Of a stretch of DNA of 64,000 nt, positions 36,051 to 49,348 are shown in pieces. Location of the stretch: assembly GCF_051014685.1 (NCBI RefSeq), contig NC_135056.1, positions 1 through 64,000 on the forward strand. Reading direction: 5' to 3'. A model generated the notes under the pieces. The model searched no databases, was not told where the DNA came from, and saw only the letters and a program-made list of their open reading frames with translations. Position 1 is the stretch's first letter, and each line of letters starts with the position of its first letter. This DNA is from Ptiloglossa arizonensis. Taxonomy: Eukaryota; Arthropoda; Insecta; Hymenoptera; Colletidae. The position numbers were made by a program, and so were the translations under genes.

Positions 36051-37800
36051 TTTTGAGGTAAGAAACGCTTGAGAAACTCAACATTTTCGCAGTTCTGATG
36101 CTCGAAACGAATAACTAGAACGGCCTAGGGGAATACTACTCATACCGTTGTAATGGGGCGAGTTTCTACTTTCAGATGCAACAGAAACTTTGCGGATTGG
36201 TCAATCGGTTCGCGAGATATGGCAGTTTTGAGGTAAGAAACGCTTGAGAAACTCCAAATTTTCGCAGTTCTGATGCTCGAATCGAATAACTAGAACGGCC
36301 TAGGGGAAAACTACTCATACCGTTTTAATCGGGCGAGTTTCTACTTTTAGATGCAAGAGAAATTTTGCGGATTGGTCAATCCGTTCGCGAGATATGGCAG
36401 TTTTGAGGTAAGAAACGCTTGAGAAACTCCAAATTTTCGCAGTTCTGATGCTCAAATCGGATAACTAGAACAGCCTAGGGGAAAACTGCTCATACCGTTG
36501 TAATGGGGCGAGTTTCTACTTTCAGATGCAACAGAAACTTTGCGGATTGGTCAATCGGTTCGCGAGATATGGCAGTTTTGAGGTAAGAAACGCTTGAGAA
36601 ACTCCAAATTTTCGCAGTTCTGATGCTCGAATCGAATAACTAGAACGGCCTAGGGGAAAACTACTCATACCGTTGTAATGGGGCGAGTTTCTACTTTCAG
36701 ATGCAAGAGAAATTTTGCGGATTGGTCAATCCGTTCGCGAGATATGGCAGTTTTGAGGTAAGAAACGCTTGAGAAACTCAAAATTTTCGCAGTTCTGATG
36801 CTCGAAACGAATAACTAGAACGGCCTAGGGGAAAACTGCTCATACCGTTGTAATGGGGCGAGTTTCTACTTTCAGATGCAACAGAAACTTTGCGGATTGG
36901 TCAATCCGTTCGCGAGATATAGCAGTTTTGATGTAAGAAACGCTTGAGAGACTCCAAATTTTCGCAGTTCTGATGCTCGAAACGAATAACTAGAACGGCC
37001 TAGGGGAAAACTACTCATACCGTTGTAATGGGGCGAGTTTCTACTTTCAGATGCGACAGAAACTTTGTGGATTGGTCAATCCGTTCGCGAGATATGGCAG
37101 TTTTGAGGTAAGAAACGCTTGAGAAACACCAAATTTTCGCAGTTCTGATGCTCGAATCGAATAACTAGAACGGCCTAGGGGAAAACTACTCATACCGTTG
37201 TAATCGGGCGAGTTTCTACTTTCAGATGCAAGAGAAATTTTGCGGATTGGTCAATTCGTTCGCGAGATATGGCAGTTTTGAGGTAAGAAACGCTTGAGAA
37301 ACTCAAAATTTTCGCAGTTCTGATGCTCGAAACGAATAACTAGAACAGCCTAGGGGAAAACTGCTCATACCGTTGTAATGGGGCGAGTTTCTACTTTCAG
37401 ATGCGACAGAAACTTTGCGGATTGGTCAATCCGTTCGCGAGATGTGGCAGTTTTGAGGTAAGAAACGCTTGAGAAACTCAAAATTTTCGCAGTTCTGATG
37501 CTCGAAAAGAATAACTAGAACGGCCTAGGGGAAAACTACTCATACCTTTGCAATGGGGCGAGTTTCTACTTTCAGATGCGACAGAAACTTTGCGGATTGG
37601 TCAATCCGTTCGCGAGATGTGGCAGTTTTGAGGTAAGAAACGCTTGAGAAACTCCAAACTTTCGCAGTTCTGATGCTCGAAAAGAATAACTAGAACGGCC
37701 TAGGGGAAAACTACTCATACCTTTGCAATGGGGCGAGTTTCTACTTTCAGATGCGACAGAAACTTTGCGGATTGGTCAATCCGTTCGCGAGATGTGGCAG

Positions 37801-37974
37801 TTTTGAGGTAAGAAACGCTTGAGAAACTCCAAATTTTCGCAGTTCTGATGCTCGAAACGAATAACTAGAACGGCCTAGGGAAAACTACTCATACCGTTGT
37901 AATGGGGCGAGTTTCTACTTTCAGATGCGACAGAAACTTTGCGGATTGGTCAATCCGTTCGCGAGATGTGGCAG
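37801..37974. repeat. 174-bp monomer (1-base deletion)
   Basis: One g is missing from the run after ccta: cctaggg followed by aaaact at about 37,876-37,882, where other monomers have cctagggg. It is the first length change in the window. The monomer phase shifts by one base from here. Confidence 0.93.
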
Positions 37975-38324
37975 TTTTGAGGTAAGAAACGCTTGAGAAA
38001 CTCAAAATTTTCGCAGTTCTGATGCTCGAAACGAATAACTAGAACGGCCTAGGGGAAAACTGCTCATACCGTTGTAATGGGGCGAGTTTCTACTTTCAGA
38101 TGCAACAGAAACTTTGCGGATTGGTCAATCCGTTCGCGAGATATGGCAGTTTTGAGGTAAGAAACGCTTGAGAGACTCCAAATTTTCGCAGTTCTGATGC
38201 TCGAAACGAATAACTAGAACGGCCTAGGGGAAAACTACTCATACCGTTGTAATGGGGCGAGTTTCTACTTTCAGATGCGACAGAAACTTTGCGGATTGGT
38301 CAATCCGTTCGCGAGATATGGCAG

Positions 38325-38498
38325 TTTTGAGGTAAGAAACGCTTGAGAAACTCCAAATTTTCGCAGTTCTGATGCTCGAATCGAATAACTAGAACGGCCT
38401 AGGGAAAACTACTCATACCGTTGTAATCGGGCGAGTTTCTACTTTCAGATGCAAGAGAAATTTTGCGGATTGGTCAATCCGTTCGCGAGATATGGCAG
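38325..38498. repeat. 174-bp monomer (1-base deletion)
   Basis: Again one g is missing in the cctagggg run, near 38,404. Two losses at the same homopolymer only 524 bases apart suggest either slippage at the g-run or a read-consensus error there. Confidence 0.93.
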
Positions 38499-38673
38499 TT
38501 TTGAGGTAAGAAACGCTTGAGAAACTCCAAATTTTCGCAGTTCTGATGCTCAAATCGGATAACTAGAACGGCCTAGGGGAAAACTACTCATACCGTTGTA
38601 ATCGGGCGAGTTTCTACTTTCAGATGCAAGAGAAATTTTGCGGATTGGTCAATCCGTTCGCGAGATATGGCAG

Positions 38674-41600
38674 TTTTGAGGTAAGAAACGCTTGAGAAAC
38701 TCAAAATTTTCGCAGTTCTGATGCTCGAAACGAATAACTAGAACGGCCTAGGGGAAAACTGCTCATACCGTTGTAATGGGGCGAGTTTCTACTTTCAGAT
38801 GCAACAGAAACTTTGCGGATTGGTCAATCCGTTCGCGAGATATGGCAGTTTTGAGGTAAGAAACGCTTGAGAGACTCCAAATTTTCGCAGTTCTGATGCT
38901 CGAAACGAATAACTAGAACGGCCTAGGGGAAAACTACTCATACCGTTGTAATGGGGCGAGTTTCTACTTTCAGATGCGACAGAAACTTTGCGGATTGGTC
39001 AATCCGTTCGCGAGATATGGCAGTTTTGAGGTAAGAAACGCTTGAGAAACTCCAAATTTTCGCAGTTCTGATGCTCGAATCGAATAACTAGAACGGCCTA
39101 GGGGAAAACTACTCATACCGTTGTAATCGGGCGAGTTTCTACTTTCAGATGCAAGAGAAATTTTGCGGATTGGACAATCCGTTCGCGAGATATGGCAGTT
39201 TTGAGGTAAGAAACGCTTGAGAAACTCAAAATTTTCGCAGTTCTGATGCTCGAAACGAATAACTAGAACGGCCTAGGGGAATACTACTCATACCGTTGTA
39301 ATGGGGCGAGTTTCTACTTTCAGATGCAACAGAAACTTTGCGGATTGGTCAATCGGTTCGCGAGATATGGCAGTTTTGAGGTAAGAAACGCTTGAGAAAC
39401 TCCAAATTTTCGCAGTTCTGATGCTCGAATCGAATAACTAGAACGGCCTAGGGGAAAACTACTCATACCGTTTTAATCGGGCGAGTTTCTACTTTCAGAT
39501 GCAAGAGAAATTTTGCGGATTGGTCAATCCGTTCGCGAGATATGGCAGTTTTGAGGTAAGAAACGCTTGAGAAACTCCAAATTTTCGCAGTTCTGATGCT
39601 CAAATCGGATAACTAGAACGGCCTAGGGGAAAACTACTCATACCGTTGTAATCGGGCGAGTTTCTACTTTCAGATGCAAGAGAAATTTTGCGGATTGGTC
39701 AATCCGTTCGCGAGATATGGCAGTTTTGAGGTAAGAAACGCTTGAGAAACTCAAAATTTTCGCAGTTCTGATGCTCGAAACGAATAACTAGAACGACCTA
39801 GGGGAAAACTGCTCATACCGTTGTAATGGGGCGAGTTTCTACTTTCAGATGCAACAGAAACTTTGCGGATTGGTCAATCCGTTCGCGAGATATGGCAGTT
39901 TTGAGGTAAGAAACGCTTGAGAGACTCCAAATTTTCGCAGTTCTGATGCTCGAAACGAATAACTAGAACGGCCTAGGGGAAAACTACTCATACCGTTGTA
40001 ATGGGGCGAGTTTCTACTTTCAGATGCGACAGAAACTTTGCGGATTGGTCAATCCGTTCGCGAGATATGGCAGTTTTGAGGTAAGAAACGCTTGAGAAAC
40101 TCCAAATTTTCGCAGTTCTGATGCTCGAATCGAATAACTAGAACGGCCTAGGGGAAAACTACTCATACCGTTGTAATCGGGCGAGTTTCTACTTTCAGAT
40201 GCAAGAGAAATTTTGCGGATTGGACAATCCGTTCGCGAGATATGGCAGTTTTGAGGTAAGAAACGCTTGAGAAACTCAAAATTTTCGCAGTTCTGATGCT
40301 CGAAACGAATAACTAGAACAGCCTAGGGGAAAACTGCTCATACCGTTGTAATGGGGCGAGTTTCTACTTTCAGATGCAACAGAAACTTTGCGGATTGGTC
40401 AATCCGTTCGCGAGATATGGCAGTTTTGAGGTAAGAAACGCTTGAGAAACTCCAAACTTTCGCAGTTCTGATGCTCGAAACGAATAACTAGAACGGCCTA
40501 GTGGAAAACTACTCATACCGTTGCAATGGGGCGAGTTTCTACTTTCAGATGCGACAGAAACTTTGCGGAATGGTCAATCCGTTCGCGAGATGTGGCAGTT
40601 TTGAGGTAAGAAACGCTTGAACTACTCCAAATTTTCGCAGTTCTGATGCTCGAAACGAATAACTAGAACGGCCTGGGGGAAAACTACTCATACCGTTGTA
40701 ATGGGGCGAGTTTCTACTTTCAGATGCGACAGAAACTTTGTGGATTGGTCAATCCGTTCGCGAGATATGGCAGTTTTGAGGTAAGAAACGCTTGAGAAAC
40801 ACCAAATTTTCGCAGTTCTGATGCTCGAATCGAATAACTAGAACGGCCTAGGGGAAAACTACTCATACCGTTGTAATGGGGCGAGTTTCTACTTTCAGAT
40901 GCGACAGAAACTTTGCGGATTGGTCAATCCGTTCGCGAGATATGGCAGTTTTGAGGTAAGAAACGCTTGAGAAACTCCAAATTTTCGCAGTTCTGATGCT
41001 CGAATCGAATAACTAGAACGGCCTAGGGGAAAACTACTCATACCGTTGTAATCGGGCGAGTTTCTACTTTCAGATGCAAGAGAAATTTTGCGGATTGGAC
41101 AATCCGTTCGCGAGATGTGGCAGTTTTGAGGTAAGAAACGCTTGAGAAACTCAACATTTTCGCAGTTCTGATGCTCGAAACGAATAACTAGAACGGCCTA
41201 GGGGAATACTACTCATACCGTTGTAATGGGGCGAGTTTCTACTTTCAGATGCAACGGAAACTTTGCGGATTGGTCAATCGGTTCGCGAGATATGGCAGTT
41301 TTGAGGTAAGAAACGCTTGAGAAACTCCAAATTTTCGCAGTTCTGATGCTCGAATCGAATAACTAGAACGGCCTAGGGGAAAACTACTCATACCGTTTTA
41401 ATCGGGCGAGTTTCTACTTTTAGATGCAAGAGAAATTTTGCGGATTGGTCAATCCGTTCGCGAGATATGGCAGTTTTGAGGTAAGAAACGCTTGAGAAAC
41501 TCCAAATTTTCGCAGTTCTGATGCTCAAATCGGATAACTAGAACAGCCTAGGGGAAAACTGCTCATACCGTTGTAATGGGGCGAGTTTCTACTTTCAGAT

Positions 41601-42173
41601 GCAACAGAAACTTTGCGGATTGGTCAATCGGTTCGCGAGATATGGCAGTTTTGAGGTAAGAAACGCTTGAGAAACTCCAAATTTTCGCAGTTCTGATGCT
41701 CGAATCGAATAACTAGAACGGCCTAGGGGAAAAATACTCATACCGTTGTAATGGGGCGAGTTTCTACTTTCAGATGCAAGAGAAATTTTGCGGATTGGTC
41801 AATCCGTTCGCGAGATATGGCAGTTTTGAGGTAAGAAACGCTTGAGAAACTCAAAATTTTCGCAGTTCTGATGCTCGAAACGAATAACTAGAACGGCCTA
41901 GGGGAAAACTGCTCATACCGTTGTAATGGGGCGAGTTTCTACTTTCAGATGCAACAGAAACTTTGCGGATTGGTCAATCCGTTCGCGAGATATAGCAGTT
42001 TTGATGTAAGAAACGCTTGAGAGACTCCAAATTTTCGCAGTTCTGATGCTCGAATCGAATAACTAGAACGGCCTAGGGGAAAACTACTCATACCGTTTTA
42101 ATCGGGCGAGTTTCTACTTTCAGATGCAAGAGAAATTTTGCGGATTGGTCAATCCGTTCGCGAGATATGGCAG
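38674..42173. repeat. 25-mer domain, partly recombined unit
   Basis: From actgct at 38,674 the order matches 45,674-47,423 for ten monomers (actgct, gagagact, ggacaat, gaatact, gttttaat, aaatcgg, cgacct, gagagact, ggacaat, cagcct). It continues through aaact/caat with cctagtgg and cttgaactact (40,599). The 40,599 monomer has cttgaactact in front and tgtgg behind, so it fuses two monomers that are separate at 43,224-43,573. The last monomer (41,999) is another hybrid. Confidence 0.85.
41999..42173. repeat. Hybrid monomer at a crossover point
   Basis: The front half has gatgta and gagagact, the tags of the eighth 8-mer monomer. The rest has gaatcga, gttttaat and aagagaaat, the type found at 39,374. 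The next monomers (aaatcgg, cgacct) then repeat 39,549-40,773. The switch lies between m30 and m57. The result is a 15-monomer (2,625-bp) step between cttgaactact monomers at 40,599 and 43,224. Confidence 0.88.
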
Positions 42174-44973
42174 TTTTGAGGTAAGAAACGCTTGAGAAAC
42201 TCCAAATTTTCGCAGTTCTGATGCTCAAATCGGATAACTAGAACGGCCTAGGGGAAAACTACTCATACCGTTGTAATCGGGCGAGTTTCTACTTTCAGAT
42301 GCAAGAGAAATTTTGCGGATTGGTCAATCCGTTCGCGAGATATGGCAGTTTTGAGGTAAGAAACGCTTGAGAAACTCAAAATTTTCGCAGTTCTGATGCT
42401 CGAAACGAATAACTAGAACGACCTAGGGGAAAACTGCTCATACCGTTGTAATGGGGCGAGTTTCTACTTTCAGATGCAACAGAAACTTTGCGGATTGGTC
42501 AATCCGTTCGCGAGATATGGCAGTTTTGAGGTAAGAAACGCTTGAGAGACTCCAAATTTTCGCAGTTCTGATGCTCGAAACGAATAACTAGAACGGCCTA
42601 GGGGAAAACTACTCATACCGTTGTAATGGGGCGAGTTTCTACTTTCAGATGCGACAGAAACTTTGCGGATTGGTCAATCCGTTCGCGAGATATGGCAGTT
42701 TTGAGGTAAGAAACGCTTGAGAAACTCCAAATTTTCGCAGTTCTGATGCTCGAATCGAATAACTAGAACGGCCTAGGGGAAAACTACTCATACCGTTGTA
42801 ATCGGGCGAGTTTCTACTTTCAGATGCACGAGAAATTTTGCGGATTGGACAATCCGTTCGCGAGATATGGCAGTTTTGAGGTAAGAAACGCTTGAGAAAC
42901 TCAAAATTTTCGCAGTTCTGATGCTCGAAACGAATAACTAGAACAGCCTAGGGGAAAACTGCTCATACCGTTGTAATGGGGCGAGTTTCTACTTTCAGAT
43001 GCAACAGAAACTTTGCGGATTGGTCAATCCGTTCGCGAGATATGGCAGTTTTGAGGTAAGAAACGGTTGAGAAACTCCAAACTTTCGCAGTTCTGATGCT
43101 CGAAACGAATAACTAGAACGGCCTAGGGGAAAACTACTCATACCGTTGCAATGGGGCGAGTTTCTACTTTCAGATGCGACAGAAACTTTGCGGATTGGTC
43201 AATCCGTTCGCGAGATGTGGCAGTTTTGAGGTAAGAAACGCTTGAACTACTCCAAATTTTCGCAGTTCTGATGCTCGAAACGAATAACTAGAACGGCCTG
43301 GGGGAAAACTACTCATACCGTTGTAATGGGGCGAGTTTCTACTTCCAGATGCGACAGAAACTTTGCGGATTGGTCAATCCGTTCGCGAAATATGGCAGTT
43401 TTGAGGTAAGAAACGCTTGAGAAACTCCAAATTTTCGCAGTTCTGATGCTCGAAACGAATAACTAGAACGGCCTAGGGGAAAACTACTCATACCGTTGTA
43501 ATGGGGCGAGTTTCTACTTTCAGATGCGACAGAAACTTTGTGGATTGGTCAATCCGTTCGCGAGATATGGCAGTTTTGAGGTAAGAAACGCTTGAGAAAC
43601 ACCAAATTTTCGCAGTTCTGATGCTCGAATCGAATAACTAGAACGGCCTAGGGGAAAACTACTCATACCGTTGTAATGGGGCGAGTTTCTACTTTCAGAT
43701 GCGACAGAAACTTTGCGGATTGGTCAATCCGTTCGCGAGATATGGCAGTTTTGAGATAAGAAACGCTTGAGAAACTCCAAATTTTCGCAGTTCTGATGCT
43801 CGAATCGAATAACTAGAACGGCCTAGGGGAAAACTACTCATACCGTTGTAATCGGGCGAGTTTCTACTTTCAGATGCAAGAGAAATTTTGCGGATTGGAC
43901 AATCCGTTCGCGAGATGTGGCAGTTTTGAGGTAAGAAACGCTTGAGAAACTCAACATTTTCGCAGTTCTGATGCTCGAAACGAATAACTAGAACGGCCTA
44001 GGGGAATACTACTCATACCGTTGTAATGGGGCGAGTTTCTACTTTCAGATGCAACAGAAACTTTGCGGATTGGTCAATCGGTTCGCGAGATATGGCAGTT
44101 TTGAGGTAAGAAACGCTTGAGAAACTCCAAATTTTCGCAGTTCTGATGCTCGAATCGAATAACTAGAACGGCCTAGGGGAAAACTACTCATACCGTTTTA
44201 ATCGGGCGAGTTTCTACTTTTAGATGCAAGAGAAATTTTGCGGATTGGTCAATCCGTTCGCGAGATATGGCAGTTTTGAGGTAAGAAACGCTTGAGAAAC
44301 TCCAAATTTTCGCAGTTCTGATGCTCAAATCGGATAACTAGAACAGCCTAGGGGAAAACTGCTCATACCGTTGTAATGGGGCGAGTTTCTACTTTCAGAT
44401 GCAACAGAAACTTTGCGGATTGGTCAATCGGTTCGCGAGATATGGCAGTTTTGAGGTAAGAAACGCTTGAGAAACTCCAAATTTTCGCAGTTCTGATGCT
44501 CGAATCGAATAACTAGAACGGCCTAGGGGAAAACTACTCATACCGTTGTAATGGGGCGAGTTTCTACTTTCAGATGCAAGAGAAATTTTGCGGATTGGTC
44601 AATCCGTTCGCGAGATATGGCAGTTTTGAGGTAAGAAACGCTTGAGAAACTCAAAATTTTCGCAGTTCTGATGCTCGAAACGAATAACTAGAACGGCCTA
44701 GGGGAAAACTGCTCATACCGTTGTAATGGGGCGAGTTTCTACTTTCAGATGCAACAGAAACTTTGCGGATTGGTCAATCCGTTCGCGAGATATAGCAGTT
44801 TTGATGTAAGAAACGCTTGAGAGACTCCAAATTTTCGCAGTTCTGATGCTCGAAACGAATAACTAGAACGGCCTAGGGGAAAACTACTCATACCGTTGTA
44901 ATGGGGCGAGTTTCTACTTTCAGATGCGACAGAAACTTTGTGGATTGGTCAATCCGTTCGCGAGATATGGCAG
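42174..44973. repeat. 25-mer HOR: 16-monomer shared tract, copy 1
   Basis: Sixteen monomers whose order recurs at 46,549-49,348, spacing 4,375 bp (25 monomers): aaatcgg; cgacct; gagagact; ggacaat; cagcct; aaact/caat; cttgaactact with cctgggg and cttcc; tgtgg; gaaacacc; ggacaat with gatgtgg; aacatt/gaatact; gttttaat/cttttag; aaatcgg/cagcct; gaatcga/taatggg; gatatag; gatgta. Private differences noticed in this copy are acggttg (43,068 region), gcacgag (42,827 region) and gagataag (43,754 region). The last abolishes the donor-like gt. Confidence 0.9.
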
Positions 44974-47900
44974 TTTTGAGGTAAGAAACGCTTGAGAAAC
45001 ACCAAATTTTCGCAGTTCTGATGCTCGAATCGAATAACTAGAACGGCCTAGGGGAAAACTACTCATACCGTTGTAATCGGGCGAGTTTCTACTTTCAGAT
45101 GCAAGAGAAATTTTGCGGATTGGTCAATTCGTTCGCGAGATATGGCAGTTTTGAGGTAAGAAACGCTTGAGAAACTCAAAATTTTCGCAGTTCTGATGCT
45201 CGAAACGAATAACTAGAACAGCCTAGGGGAAAACTGCTCATACCGTTGTAATGGGGCGAGTTTCTACTTTCAGATGCAACAGAAACTTTGCGGATTGGTC
45301 AATCCGTTCGCGAGATATGGCAGTTTTGAGGTAAGAAACGTTTGAGAAACTCCAAACTTTCGCAGTTCTGATGCTCGAAAAGAATAACTAGAACGGCCTA
45401 GGGGAAAACTACTCATACCTTTGCAATGGGGCGAGTTTCTACTTTCAGATGCGACAGAAACTTTGCGGATTGGTCAATCCGTTCGCGAGATGTGGCAGTT
45501 TTGAGGTAAGAAACGCTTGAGAAACTCCAAATTTTCGCAGTTCTGATGCTCGAAACGAATAACTAGAACGGCCTAGGGGAAAACTACTCATACCGTTGTA
45601 ATGGGGCGAGTTTCTACTTTCAGATGCGACAGAAACTTTGCGGATTGGTCAATCCGTTCGCGAGATGTGGCAGTTTTGAGGTAAGAAACGCTTGAGAAAC
45701 TCAAAATTTTCGCAGTTCTGATGCTCGAAACGAATAACTAGAACGGCCTAGGGGAAAACTGCTCATACCGTTGTAATGGGGCGAGTTTCTACTTTCAGAT
45801 GCAACAGAAACTTTGCGGATTGGTCAATCCGTTCGCGAGATATGGCAGTTTTGAGGTAAGAAACGCTTGAGAGACTCCAAATTTTCGCAGTTCTGATGCT
45901 CGAAACGAATAACTAGAACGGCCTAGGGGAAAACTACTCATACCGTTGTAATGGGGCGAGTTTCTACTTTCAGATGCGACAGAAACTTTGCGGATTGGTC
46001 AATCCGTTCGCGAGATATGGCAGTTTTGAGGTAAGAAACGCTTGAGAAACTCCAAATTTTCGCAGTTCTGATGCTCGAATCGAATAACTAGAACGGCCTA
46101 GGGGAAAACTACTCATACCGTTGTAATCGGGCGAGTTTCTACTTTCAGATGCAAGAGAAATTTTGCGGATTGGACAATCCGTTCGCGAGATATGGCAGTT
46201 TTGAGGTAAGAAACGCTTGAGAAACTCAAAATTTTCGCAGTTCTGATGCTCGAAACGAATAACTAGAACGGCCTAGGGGAATACTACTCATACCGTTGTA
46301 ATGGGGCGAGTTTCTACTTTCAGATGCAACAGAAACTTTGCGGATTGGTCAATCGGTTCGCGAGATATGGCAGTTTTGAGGTAAGAAACGCTTGAGAAAC
46401 TCCAAATTTTCGCAGTTCTGATGCTCGAATCGAATAACTAGAACGGCCTAGGGGAAAACTACTCATACCGTTTTAATCGGGCGAGTTTCTACTTTCAGAT
46501 GCAAGAGAAATTTTGCGGATTGGTCAATCCGTTCGCGAGATATGGCAGTTTTGAGGTAAGAAACGCTTGAGAAACTCCAAATTTTCGCAGTTCTGATGCT
46601 CAAATCGGATAACTAGAACGGCCTAGGGGAAAACTACTCATACCGTTGTAATCGGGCGAGTTTCTACTTTCAGATGCAAGAGAAATTTTGCGGATTGGTC
46701 AATCCGTTCGCGAGATATGGCAGTTTTGAGGTAAGAAACGCTTGAGAAACTCAAAATTTTCGCAGTTCTGATGCTCGAAACGAATAACTAGAACGACCTA
46801 GGGGAAAACTGCTCATACCGTTGTAATGGGGCGAGTTTCTACTTTCAGATGCAACAGAAACTTTGCGGATTGGTCAATCCGTTCGCGAGATATGGCAGTT
46901 TTGAGGTAAGAAACGCTTGAGAGACTCCAAATTTTCGCAGTTCTGATGCTCGAAACGAATAACTAGAACGGCCTAGGGGAAAACTACTCATACCGTTGTA
47001 ATGGGGCGAGTTTCTACTTTCAGATGCGACAGAAACTTTGCGGATTGGTCAATCCGTTCGCGAGATATGGCAGTTTTGAGGTAAGAAACGCTTGAGAAAC
47101 TCCAAATTTTCGCAGTTCTGATGCTCGAATCGAATAACTAGAACGGCCTAGGGGAAAACTACTCATACCGTTGTAATCGGGCGAGTTTCTACTTTCAGAT
47201 GCAAGAGAAATTTTGCGGATTGGACAATCCGTTCGCGAGATATGGCAGTTTTGAGGTAAGAAACGCTTGAGAAACTCAAAATTTTCGCAGTTCTGATGCT
47301 CGAAACGAATAACTAGAACAGCCTAGGGGAAAACTGCTCATACCGTTGTAATGGGGCGAGTTTCTACTTTCAGATGCAACAGAAACTTTGCGGATTGGTC
47401 AATCCGTTCGCGAGATATGGCAGTTTTGAGGTAAGAAACGCTTGAGAAACTCCAAACTTTCGCAGTTCTGATGCTCGAAACGAATAACTAGAACGGCCTA
47501 GGGGAAAACTACTCATACCGTTGCAATGGGGCGAGTTTCTACTTTCAGATGCGACAGAAACTTTGCGGATTGGTCAATCCGTTCGCGAGATGTGGCAGTT
47601 TTGAGGTAAGAAACGCTTGAACTACTCCAAATTTTCGCAGTTCTGATGCTCGAAACGAATAACTAGAACGGCCTGGGGGAAAACTACTCATACCGTTGTA
47701 ATGGGGCGAGTTTCTACTTCCAGATGCGACAGAAACTTTGCGGATTGGTCAATCCGTTCGCGAAATATGGCAGTTTTGAGGTAAGAAACGCTTGAGAAAC
47801 TCCAAATTTTCGCAGTTCTGATGCTCGAAACGAATAACTAGAACGGCCTAGGGGAAAACTACTCATACCGTTGTAATGGGGCGAGTTTCTACTTTCAGAT

Positions 47901-48298
47901 GCGACAGAAACTTTGTGGATTGGTCAATCCGTTCGCGAGATATGGCAGTTTTGAGGTAAGAAACGCTTGAGAAACACCAAATTTTCGCAGTTCTGATGCT
48001 CGAATCGAATAACTAGAACGGCCTAGGGGAAAACTACTCATACCGTTGTAATGGGGCGAGTTTCTACTTTCAGATGCGACAGAAACTTTGCGGATTGGTC
48101 AATCCGTTCGCGAGATATGGCAGTTTTGAGGTAAGAAACGCTTGAGAAACTCCAAATTTTCGCAGTTCTGATGCTCGAATCGAATAACTAGAACGGCCTA
48201 GGGGAAAACTACTCATACCGTTGTAATCGGGCGAGTTTCTACTTTCAGATGCAAGAGAAATTTTGCGGATTGGACAATCCGTTCGCGAGATGTGGCAG
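43924..48298. repeat. 25-monomer HOR unit (4,375 bp)
   Basis: A complete 25-monomer cycle, measured from one aacatt/gaatact monomer to the next. It contains an 8-mer-like segment, a gaaacacc/tcgttc monomer, cagcct, gaaaaga/cctttg, plain, two runs of actgct-gagagact-ggacaat (the second with cgacct), and aaact/cttgaactact. The cycle is seen only once in full; flanking parts on both sides (42,174-43,923 and 48,299-49,348) show the same order. It may be one stage of a decaying or still-forming large HOR. Confidence 0.82.
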
Positions 48299-49348
48299 TT
48301 TTGAGGTAAGAAACGCTTGAGAAACTCAACATTTTCGCAGTTCTGATGCTCGAAACGAATAACTAGAACGGCCTAGGGGAATACTACTCATACCGTTGTA
48401 ATGGGGCGAGTTTCTACTTTCAGATGCAACAGAAACTTTGCGGATTGGTCAATCGGTTCGCGAGATATGGCAGTTTTGAGGTAAGAAACGCTTGAGAAAC
48501 TCCAAATTTTCGCAGTTCTGATGCTCGAATCGAATAACTAGAACGGCCTAGGGGAAAACTACTCATACCGTTTTAATCGGGCGAGTTTCTACTTTTAGAT
48601 GCAAGAGAAATTTTGCGGATTGGTCAATCCGTTCGCGAGATATGGCAGTTTTGAGGTAAGAAACGCTTGAGAAACTCCAAATTTTCGCAGTTCTGATGCT
48701 CAAATCGGATAACTAGAACAGCCTAGGGGAAAACTGCTCATACCGTTGTAATGGGGCGAGTTTCTACTTTCAGATGCAACAGAAACTTTGCGGATTGGTC
48801 AATCGGTTCGCGAGATATGGCAGTTTTGAGGTAAGAAACGCTTGAGAAACTCCAAATTTTCGCAGTTCTGATGCTCGAATCGAATAACTAGAACGGCCTA
48901 GGGGAAAACTACTCATACCGTTGTAATGGGGCGAGTTTCTACTTTCAGATGCAAGAGAAATTTTGCGGATTGGTCAATCCGTTCGCGAGATATGGCAGTT
49001 TTGAGGTAAGAAACGCTTGAGAAACTCAAAATTTTCGCAGTTCTGATGCTCGAAACGAATAACTAGAACGGCCTAGGGGAAAACTGCTCATACCGTTGTA
49101 ATGGGGCGAGTTTCTACTTTCAGATGCAACAGAAACTTTGCGGATTGGTCAATCCGTTCGCGAGATATAGCAGTTTTGATGTAAGAAACGCTTGAGAGAC
49201 TCCAAATTTTCGCAGTTCTGATGCTCGAAACGAATAACTAGAACGGCCTAGGGGAAAACTACTCATACCGTTGTAATGGGGCGAGTTTCTACTTTCAGAT
49301 GCGACAGAAACTTTGTGGATTGGTCAATCCGTTCGCGAGATATGGCAG
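47949..49348. repeat. 8-mer HOR (1,400 bp), copy 1 of tandem pair
   Basis: The order is: gaaacacc with gacagaaac; gaatcga with ggacaat and gatgtgg; aacatt/gaatact with cggttc; gttttaat/cttttag; aaatcgg with cagcct and cggttc; gaatcga with taatggg and aagagaaat; actgct with gatatag; gatgta/gagagact with tgtgg. It is followed in tandem by a second copy. Related single copies lie at 43,574-44,973 and 53,898-55,297, and a recombined one at 40,774-42,173. Confidence 0.9.

Larger units (their letters stand above)
36051..38673. repeat. First 25-mer-type segment
   Basis: The order is: aacatt/gaatact; gttttaat with cttttag; aaatcgg with cagcct; gaatcga with taatggg; gatatag; gatgta; gaaacacc with tcgttc; cagcct; two gaaaaga/cctttg monomers; plain; actgct; gagagact; gaatcga; aaatcgg. 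The first eight and the actgct/gagagact pair recur at 43,924-46,023, but the doubled gaaaaga and the extra gaatcga/aaatcgg pair do not. It also contains the two 174-bp monomers. Confidence 0.83.
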
